From an uncultured Prochlorococcus sp. (GTDB taxonomy: Bacteria; Cyanobacteriota; Cyanobacteriia; PCC-6307; Cyanobiaceae), in NCBI GenBank assembly GCA_902572675.1, contig CACGGY010000027.1, positions 1 through 13,140 on the forward strand: a stretch of DNA of 13,140 bases, given 5' to 3'. Made by a program: the position numbers and the translations under genes. The notes beneath the pieces are model-generated. The model saw nothing but the letters and a program-made list of their open reading frames with translations. It had not been told where the DNA came from and made no database searches. Shown piece after piece: positions 1-4,999 of the stretch (its first letter is position 1; each line of letters begins with the position of its first letter).

Positions 1-604
1 ATTTACTGATAAGTGATATGCCTATTTCTCCAGACTTTTCTGGGTGAAATTGTGTACAATAAATATTCTCCAATTGGAAAGCTGCAATAAACAATATATC
101 TTCATAATTACAATACAAACATTCAACTTTACTCTCAGCAATTTCTTGAATACAGTATGAATGCAAAAAATAGAAATCTGACCCATTTGCTGTAGTGAGG
201 AAATCAGATGTTATTTGTTTTGTATTAAAAATATCATTGAAACCCATATGGGGAATTTTTATTGACTTGGAGTTATTATTTTTGAGCTTTTTTGACTTAG
301 CCCGTACAAGATTTAAACCAAAATAATTTCCTTCTTCACTTGATTCAGCTAATAATTGCATACCTAAACATACTCCTAATATAGGTAAACCATTTTTTAT
401 TTTTGCATATAAGTTTTGATAAATATTTAAACGTTTTAATTCAGATACCGAAGAATCAAATGAACCAACACCAGGTAAAATTATTTTTGAACATTTGTCT
501 AATCCTTCCTTATCTTGAACCATTCTATATTCACAACCAATTAATTTAAGTATCCTTTTCCATGAACCAATGTTACTTGCTTGATAATCAATAAGTCCTA
601 TCAT
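1..604 (-). CDS. hisH: HisH-like glutamine amidotransferase subunit, 3' end cut by window edge
   Basis: This is a class I (triad) glutaminase that hydrolyses glutamine and passes ammonia to a partner enzyme. I translated 201 codons from the ATG at 604 down to the window edge. The N-terminus MIGLIDYQASNIGS is HisH-like; the oxyanion region is LPGVGSFD (43-50), the nucleophile is Cys79 in GVCLGMQ, and the His/Glu pair is His187 and Glu189 in FHPEKSGE. HisH proteins are about 200-210 residues, so only a few C-terminal residues are missing. The start lies 2 bp after the stop of the upstream sugar amidotransferase gene (607-1713), so the two are almost certainly co-transcribed. That pairing points to the HisH2 role (ammonia for sugar amidination) rather than histidine synthesis. 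A HisF-like partner would be expected next, outside the window. The symbol reflects the family, not a proven histidine role. Confidence 0.88.
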   Translation of the reverse strand, partial: MIGLIDYQASNIGSWKRILKLIGCEYRMVQDKEGLDKCSKIILPGVGSFDSSVSELKRLNIYQNLYAKIKNGLPILGVCLGMQLLAESSEEGNYFGLNLVRAKSKKLKNNNSKSIKIPHMGFNDIFNTKQITSDFLTTANGSDFYFLHSYCIQEIAESKVECLYCNYEDILFIAAFQLENIYCTQFHPEKSGEIGISLISK

Positions 605-606
605 TA

Positions 607-1713
607 TTATGTGATTTCGAATTTAGGATGCCATTCAAGTTTATCGTAATTAAATAGATCATCATTTGTATGCTTATGCAATATCTCAATAAATTCTTTT
701 TCATTCATTTCATAATATTCTAAATACATTTCTAAATAATCATTTGGAAATTGGTTTTCCATAAGGTTCACGATTTGGATTCCCTGCTCCCTAGTCATTG
801 CACCTCTTCGAATGTCTATTCCTACATCCTGAGTGCATCTTCCAAAACCAAATTTGATATACATCAAGAACGTATGCAAAGCATATAAATAAGTATCATT
901 TTGCGCAAAGTTAGTATATGTTCCTTTGTTTTGAGAGGAAACTTCCTCTAAGCCAAAATGTTTTTTAGCAATTAAATAGTTTCTATATGAATCCCAAGAT
1001 TCATAATAGGACCAATGTGTCAATTTAATGTCTTGAAGTGCATCAGAATCTAACTTCCAAAAAAATAATTCATCATCACTTATTCCATTGAATGTTTCTT
1101 GATGTTGTGATTCTAAGTAGACAGATTTTATATATTCAATATCAAAATATGGGATATTCTTTGTACTGTCGTCACCTCCATATTCAACCTCGCCATCTTC
1201 GCCATACATAATTAAATCGATATTAAAAGTGGTTGCAATTCTTGCCACAGCCGTAAAAATTGAAGTCGTCCATCCAAAAAGAGGCCTTCCTTGATTTATC
1301 AAACCTCTTTTATTAATCAGCTTCATTACATCATGAGGGGGATCTATTTCTATCAAAGAGTTACCTTTGGATTTGAAGTTTTCTAAATTCTTATGCCCAA
1401 GCTCTGTTCTTAATGGTGGGTTTACTGTTACACATAATGGATTTAAACCATATTCATTCATCATCTTATGGGTGACGTATGATCCATCTTTTCCTCCGCT
1501 AATAGGAATAACTAAATCAAAAGGAGTTTTATTTTTGGTATTGATTTTGTTCAATAAGAGTTTAAAGTCCGCCTGTCTTTTTTCCCAATCTATTGATTCT
1601 TTCTCTTCACTCCATGAACATGCATTACAATATCCTCTCTCATCAAAACTAATTCTATTTCTGGTTGAAAAATTTAAACAAGACTTGCACCAAAATAAAT
1701 CACTTTTAACCAT
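607..1713 (-). CDS. N-acetyl sugar amidotransferase (WbpG/PseA/LegX type)
   Basis: A 368-residue protein of the N-acetyl sugar amidotransferase family (WbpG, PseA, LegX), which uses ATP to activate a sugar acetamido group and ammonia to convert it to an acetamidino group in O-antigen, capsule or nonulosonate synthesis. What is visible: two CxxC pairs near the N-terminus (Cys9/Cys12 and Cys29/Cys32), a probable zinc site, then the PP-loop ATP-pyrophosphatase motif SGGKDGS at 72-78, and acidic patches such as YGEDGEVEYGGDD around 170-180. Length is usual for the family. The start is an ATG with no clear ribosome site. The HisH-like gene follows after 2 bp, as in known WbpG-HisH2-HisF2 sets. The exact sugar cannot be read from the sequence. 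It probably belongs to a surface-polysaccharide cluster extending to the left. Confidence 0.88.
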   Translation of the reverse strand: MVKSDLFWCKSCLNFSTRNRISFDERGYCNACSWSEEKESIDWEKRQADFKLLLNKINTKNKTPFDLVIPISGGKDGSYVTHKMMNEYGLNPLCVTVNPPLRTELGHKNLENFKSKGNSLIEIDPPHDVMKLINKRGLINQGRPLFGWTTSIFTAVARIATTFNIDLIMYGEDGEVEYGGDDSTKNIPYFDIEYIKSVYLESQHQETFNGISDDELFFWKLDSDALQDIKLTHWSYYESWDSYRNYLIAKKHFGLEEVSSQNKGTYTNFAQNDTYLYALHTFLMYIKFGFGRCTQDVGIDIRRGAMTREQGIQIVNLMENQFPNDYLEMYLEYYEMNEKEFIEILHKHTNDDLFNYDKLEWHPKFEIT

Positions 1714-1843
1714 TGAATTTTAATGCTTTGTGTTTCAATAATAAATTTTTTCCTGATGTTTTTAACGATTTATTTTAAAAGCTTAATAGAGAATTAGTTT
1801 TGATTTTCAAAGACCATACTGCTCTTAAAGCATCTAAACCAAG

Positions 1844-1900
1844 TTATGTAAAAAATCTATTCTCGCCATGGAATAAGAGATTTTTGTAAGGAAAAACCAT
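1844..1900 (-). CDS. Possible 18-residue small ORF with strong Shine-Dalgarno site
   Basis: On the minus strand the sequence AGGAGATTTAATG gives an almost ideal ribosome site (AGGAGA) 4 bases before an ATG at 1900. Most neighbouring genes have no such site. The frame encodes MVFPYKNLLFHGENRFFT and stops at TAA (1844-1846). After that single stop the same frame stays open for 22 more codons (LGLDALRAVWSLKIK and onwards) to a second TAA at 1775-1777. The full stretch looks like a protein of about 41 residues cut by one stop codon. It could be a short functional peptide, a translated leader, or a small gene killed by a point mutation. I do not recognise the family, and chance cannot be excluded for so short a frame. 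Confidence 0.35.
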   Translation of the reverse strand: MVFPYKNLLFHGENRFFT

Positions 1901-1904
1901 TAAA

Positions 1905-1910
1905 TCTCCT
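1905..1910 (-). promoter_or_regulatory. Strong ribosome binding site (AGGAGA) for the small ORF
   Basis: Reading the minus strand, AGGAGA precedes the ATG at 1900-1898 by 4 bases (TTTA). It is the best anti-SD match I found in the window and is the main reason to take the micro-ORF seriously. Confidence 0.5.
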
Positions 1911-1983
1911 AAAAAATAGTTATTAGTAGCTATCAAGTACTGTTTACACTAAATCCTAAAAACCAATTATTATGTATTTTTTT

Positions 1984-2772
1984 TTAAAAGGAGTCAAGGT
2001 GAATATGTTGAAGGTCATTTATAGAATTTAAAATCAAGTCTGCGCCTGCATTTCTTAGATTTGTTTCGTAAGAATTACGTTCTTTTAATCTAGAATCTAA
2101 ATGTAAATGAGGAGGTGCTATGCCAATACTTATGAATTTTTGAGATGGTATTTCCTTTCTGGCATTGATAATTGTATTTATATCTGCAATAGTATCGCCT
2201 ACATATGCAATGGGAATATTTGATTGGCCAAGTCTATTCCCAAGAAGCTTTTTTGATAAGTTTATAAAACCCTTTGGATTAGGCTTGTCAGGAGCATCTC
2301 CCATAGATACTAATGGAGGCGATTTAAGTCCAACTCTTTTTTCTAAAACAAATTTTGCAGAAGCATACTCTGCACCACTCACAAAACCCCAAATTATTCC
2401 TTTGCTTTGTAGTAAATCAAAAAATTTTTTATCAACTAATAACTCCTCATTTTTTATAAATCCAGACCAATATTTACTATCTTTATTCGGATCTCCTCCA
2501 AAGTAAAACTTTTCAAAACACTTAACTATCATTTCTCTTGGAGGTATTTCAAGGTTCAAATTGTTCTTTTTTGAATATCTTTTTATAAGCTCTAAACTTA
2601 AATCCCAGTCGTTATTCCAAGTCCCTTCATTTTTTGCATTATCAATATCTACATAACTTGGCTCCCATCCGGTAAATTTGTAAACTGTTTTTTTTAATGA
2701 AAGTCTGTAACTATTCTCTACGCTCCGAATTACACCATCTATGTCAAATAAAATTAAGCAAATATTTTTCAA
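1984..2772 (-). CDS. HAD-superfamily hydrolase (subfamily IA, cyanobacterial TIGR01548-like)
   Basis: A 262-residue phosphatase-like protein of the haloacid dehalogenase superfamily. Motif I is FDIDGV (9-14), with Asp10 as nucleophile and Asp12 as acid/base. Motif II is the Ser of VSGAE (131-135), motif III the Lys in DKPNPKGF (162-169), and motif IV YVGDTIAD (190-197). All catalytic positions are intact, so an active small-molecule phosphatase is likely, but the substrate is unknown. The start is TTG at 2772: an in-frame TAA sits directly before it and the DxD motif follows nine residues later, so no other start fits. AAAGGGA about 8 bases upstream is a reasonable ribosome site. cobJ lies 90 bp upstream on the same strand, so the two may share a transcript. 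I recall this as a conserved cyanobacterial family, but no specific pathway link can be read here. Confidence 0.85.
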   Translation of the reverse strand: MKNICLILFDIDGVIRSVENSYRLSLKKTVYKFTGWEPSYVDIDNAKNEGTWNNDWDLSLELIKRYSKKNNLNLEIPPREMIVKCFEKFYFGGDPNKDSKYWSGFIKNEELLVDKKFFDLLQSKGIIWGFVSGAEYASAKFVLEKRVGLKSPPLVSMGDAPDKPNPKGFINLSKKLLGNRLGQSNIPIAYVGDTIADINTIINARKEIPSQKFISIGIAPPHLHLDSRLKERNSYETNLRNAGADLILNSINDLQHIHLDSF

Positions 2773-2862
2773 TTAATTTTTCCCTTTTCATAAAAGACTA
2801 GTATTCTTACTAAAAAAAAGCAAAGAAAAAAATATTTTTATTGATTTATGAATTATCTAAGC

Positions 2863-4665
2863 TTAATTTTGTAAATATCCTCTAGGAGTAAGAAAAATTT
2901 CATCTATTAATGTGGTTTGCGAATTACCAATAATTACTACTGATAACATATCAACTTCTTTGAAAGGAAAGTTGTTTAAGGTGAAAAATTTTATGGATTG
3001 ATTTTTTCTTCCTACTTGTCTAGCTATTAAAACTGGAGTATCTCCCTGCCGTGAACCTAAACATAAATCAATTGCACTTTTTAGCTGCCAATTTCTTTCA
3101 ATTGATTGAGGATTAAATAAAGCTATTACAAAGTCACCTAAAAGCGCTCCTTCAATTTTTTTTTCTATTAATGGCCATGGAGTTAATTTATCGCTTAAGC
3201 TTATTGAACAAAAGTCATTCATTAGTGGTGCTCCACTAATTGCGGCAGCTAATTGAAGACTACTTATACCTGGATGTACTTCAAAGTAAGGTCTATATTT
3301 TTTTTTGATTTTTTGAAGTAATTCTAAAAGTAAACCAGCCATCCCATAAAATCCAGATTCACCTGAAGAAATTAAAGCCACTTTTATTCCTTCCTCGGCT
3401 AGTTTAATTGCTTTACTACATCTTTCTTTTTCTTGAGTAAGTTTACTTTCAATGAAAACTTGGTCACTTCTTTTTAAGGGCTTAATTAAATCTAAATACA
3501 TTTTGTATCCTATCCAAACAGTACATCTTGAAAGTGCTTTTTTTGTATTACTTGTTATGAAGGAGATATCACCAGGCCCACTTCCAATAATATGTATTTC
3601 ACCATGGGTTGGATTATATTGATTTTTTGATTCTGCTACGGCAATAGTTACTGCCCCAGATTGATTTTTAAAAATTCTTTTTTCTAATAGTAATTTTGAT
3701 TCTTCTCCTGCTGCTAGTAAGCAAGAGGCTTCCGCTACAGAAGGTGTGCCAATTTCTTTTTGCACAATATTTGAAGGGTTTGGAACAATTATTTTTGAAA
3801 GATCTTCTTTATTAAAAAACTTTATTGGTAAGTTTTTTTCTTCAGAAAGTTCTAAAATTCCTTTCTCATCTTTTTTAATATCAACAGTTGCAAATCCCGC
3901 AATTGAGCGATGAGATAAATTTTTGGACTTCAAAAAATTATTTAAAGAATTTGCTATTAATTCTTTGCTGGTATTTCTCTCACAACCAATGCCAATCCAT
4001 AATACGGGAGGGTGCCAGGTCGTTTTATGATTTTCGAATATACTCACATGAAAAGTTGTATTTGGTTTTTCAGTTTCTTCTTGATAAATTTGATTAATAA
4101 TTTCTCCTGATTCTGAAGTTTTCCATAAACTATTACCAGATAATTGTTTGCAAAATATTTTTTCGTTTTTGCCTTGTTTTATTACTAAGTTTGACCAATC
4201 CTTAATGTTGCCAGATCTTTTCCACCCCCATTGATTCCCAAATGCATCAAGATTTAAGAAGCTTTGAGCATTGGAATTACTAGTTTCTATTATTTCGCCA
4301 TCAAGTAAACTAGCAATCTGGCAAGCAATATTTTGTGTATTTGACTGATGTAAGCCAATTAAAGGAACTATCTTTGAACATTTGTTATCTATAACGATTA
4401 CACCGGGATCTTGATCTTTAGATGTTAAAAAAGAACTGATAATACGAATTGATGCAGCAATTGAGCCTATAAAAATTATTAAATCTATCTCCTGCCATTT
4501 TTCAAGTAGAATTTCTCTAGGTTTTTGTACTTGAATAATTGCAGTTTCCATCCCATCATCTTTTGAAGAACTTGCAATATATATATCTTTGACAAATTCG
4601 GTTTTTTTAAGCCTTTTTAAAATTTCTATTGAATTATTAGATAGACCTATAGCAATTCCTTTCAA
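2863..4665 (-). CDS. cobJ: CbiG-CobJ fusion: precorrin-3B/cobalt-factor C17-methyltransferase
   Basis: A 600-residue two-part enzyme of the corrin-ring branch of cobamide synthesis. The first ~345 residues match CbiG: an N-terminal domain (1-125), a middle segment, and a C-terminal domain starting at WIGIGCERNTS (223-233) and containing GTPSVAEASCLLAAG (307-321). CbiG opens the ring lactone. The rest is a CobJ/CbiH SAM-dependent methyltransferase for ring contraction at C17, with GSGPGD (361-366) for SAM, SSGESGFYGMAG (433-444), VHPGISSLQLAAAISGAP (463-480), a DFCSISLSDKLTPW segment (484-497) and LIARQVGR (546-553). The fusion is typical of marine picocyanobacteria, which make pseudocobalamin. 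The start is TTG at 4665: an in-frame TAA lies at 4684-4686, no ATG or GTG falls between them, and the next in-frame ATG is at residue 39. It is transcribed away from psaA. Confidence 0.92.
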   Translation of the reverse strand: MKGIAIGLSNNSIEILKRLKKTEFVKDIYIASSSKDDGMETAIIQVQKPREILLEKWQEIDLIIFIGSIAASIRIISSFLTSKDQDPGVIVIDNKCSKIVPLIGLHQSNTQNIACQIASLLDGEIIETSNSNAQSFLNLDAFGNQWGWKRSGNIKDWSNLVIKQGKNEKIFCKQLSGNSLWKTSESGEIINQIYQEETEKPNTTFHVSIFENHKTTWHPPVLWIGIGCERNTSKELIANSLNNFLKSKNLSHRSIAGFATVDIKKDEKGILELSEEKNLPIKFFNKEDLSKIIVPNPSNIVQKEIGTPSVAEASCLLAAGEESKLLLEKRIFKNQSGAVTIAVAESKNQYNPTHGEIHIIGSGPGDISFITSNTKKALSRCTVWIGYKMYLDLIKPLKRSDQVFIESKLTQEKERCSKAIKLAEEGIKVALISSGESGFYGMAGLLLELLQKIKKKYRPYFEVHPGISSLQLAAAISGAPLMNDFCSISLSDKLTPWPLIEKKIEGALLGDFVIALFNPQSIERNWQLKSAIDLCLGSRQGDTPVLIARQVGRKNQSIKFFTLNNFPFKEVDMLSVVIIGNSQTTLIDEIFLTPRGYLQN

Positions 4666-4824
4666 ATCAGAAACTATTGATATTTACGTTGAAATTATAT
4701 CCTGCCACTGGATTTAAAAAATTTTCTTTGAAATATAAAAAAAAATTTAAGAAATTTATATAAAATTTGAGTAAAAATACTCATAATTTAGTCATAGACT
4801 AGAATTTAACAAAATATTCATATA

Positions 4825-4864
4825 GTAACAATCATTAGAACATTTGTTACGTTAATGCATAACG
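4825..4864. promoter_or_regulatory. Overlapping inverted repeats upstream of psaA, possible operator
   Basis: GTAACAA (4825-4831) is perfectly inverted as TTGTTAC (4844-4850), 12 bp apart. A second inverted repeat, CGTTA-ATGCA-TAACG (4850-4864), shares its first base with the end of the first. The first arm overlaps the possible -10 box TATAGT (4821-4826). The arrangement suits a dimeric regulator; RpaB is a candidate because of the GTTAC core, but this is inference. Confidence 0.4.
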
Positions 4865-4890
4865 AAAGAATCTTTGCCTTATTATTTTTG

Positions 4891-4923
4891 AAACGAATAT
4901 CTAAAGTTCCGAAGGATTCGTTT
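4891..4923 (+). promoter_or_regulatory. psaA leader hairpin 1 (8-bp stem, 17-nt loop)
   Basis: AAACGAAT (4891-4898) pairs perfectly with ATTCGTTT (4916-4923) across a 17-base loop. The loop contains TTCCGAAGG, which could fold into a small inner hairpin. It is probably part of the psaA 5' leader, where it could act on mRNA stability or translation, or it could be a protein site in DNA. Confidence 0.45.
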
Positions 4924-4956
4924 TCTTGAACATTATCATAAGAAATAAGTTCAAGA
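4924..4956 (+). promoter_or_regulatory. psaA leader hairpin 2 (8-bp stem, 17-nt loop)
   Basis: TCTTGAAC (4924-4931) pairs perfectly with GTTCAAGA (4949-4956) across a 17-base AT-rich loop. It begins at the base after hairpin 1 ends and has exactly the same stem and loop lengths, although the stem sequences differ. Confidence 0.45.
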
Positions 4957-4957
4957 T

Positions 4958-4969
4958 CCGATCAATCGG
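4958..4969 (+). promoter_or_regulatory. psaA leader hairpin 3 (CCGA/TCGG tetraloop)
   Basis: CCGA (4958-4961), loop TCAA, TCGG (4966-4969). It is a short but GC-rich stem in AT-rich surroundings, one base after hairpin 2 and 30 bases before the psaA start codon, so it leaves the ribosome site free. Confidence 0.35.
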
Positions 4970-4989
4970 CTTTAATGTCAATTATTTTC

Positions 4990-4995
4990 GAGGTG
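4990..4995 (+). promoter_or_regulatory. psaA ribosome binding site (GAGGTG)
   Basis: GAGGTG ends 4 bases before the ATG at 5000. It is a proper Shine-Dalgarno match and fixes the psaA start; psaB, psaI and psaL have no comparable site, so psaA is the strongly initiated gene of the Photosystem I set here. Confidence 0.75.
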
Positions 4996-4999
4996 CTAG

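Larger units (their letters stand above)
1714..1983. other. 270-bp gap between HAD gene and sugar amidotransferase gene
   Basis: Both flanking genes run on the minus strand, so this gap should hold the end of the HAD transcript and any promoter for the amidotransferase pair. I see no GC-rich hairpin followed by a T run on the minus strand, no tRNA and no repeat array. The one notable content is a tiny minus-strand reading frame with a strong ribosome binding site, listed separately. A poly-T/poly-A stretch lies at 1976-1988, overlapping the end of the HAD gene. Confidence 0.6.
4666..4999. promoter_or_regulatory. Divergent cobJ / psaA control region rich in inverted repeats
   Basis: This 334-bp gap must hold the promoters of cobJ (minus) and psaAB (plus). 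Directly visible inverted repeats are TGAGTA/TACTCA (4768-4783), TAGTC/GACTA (4789-4801), GTAACAA/TTGTTAC (4825-4850), CGTTA/TAACG (4850-4864) and the leader hairpins at 4891-4969. TATAGT (4821-4826) is a possible -10 box for psaA, without a convincing -35 box. The GTTAC half-sites resemble parts of the HLR1 element bound by the light-response regulator RpaB in cyanobacteria, but they are inverted rather than the usual direct repeat, so that link is tentative. No coding frame of note was found. Confidence 0.6.

Noticed and set aside
1367..1723. Plus-strand open frame of 118 codons
   Set aside because: It lies opposite the well-supported sugar amidotransferase, has no recognisable domain, and is explained as an antisense shadow.
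1779..1889. Plus-strand frame of 36 codons in the 1714-1983 gap
   Set aside because: It has no ATG, only a TTG, and no ribosome site; it is the complement of the better-supported minus-strand micro-ORF.
1714..1983. tRNA gene or attachment site marking the island border
   Set aside because: No cloverleaf-like sequence, CCA end or direct repeat was seen, so integration at a tRNA is not supported here.
2165..2506. Plus-strand open frame of 113 codons
   Set aside because: It lies antisense to the HAD hydrolase, whose catalytic motifs are intact; no domain features.
2799..2812. Hairpin TAGTA-TTCT-TACTA between cobJ and the HAD gene
   Set aside because: The 5-bp AT-rich stem is too weak, and on the minus strand only a short T run follows, so I do not call it a terminator.
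3888..4097. Plus-strand open frame of 69 codons
   Set aside because: It lies antisense to the CbiG part of cobJ and has no ribosome site or recognisable motif.
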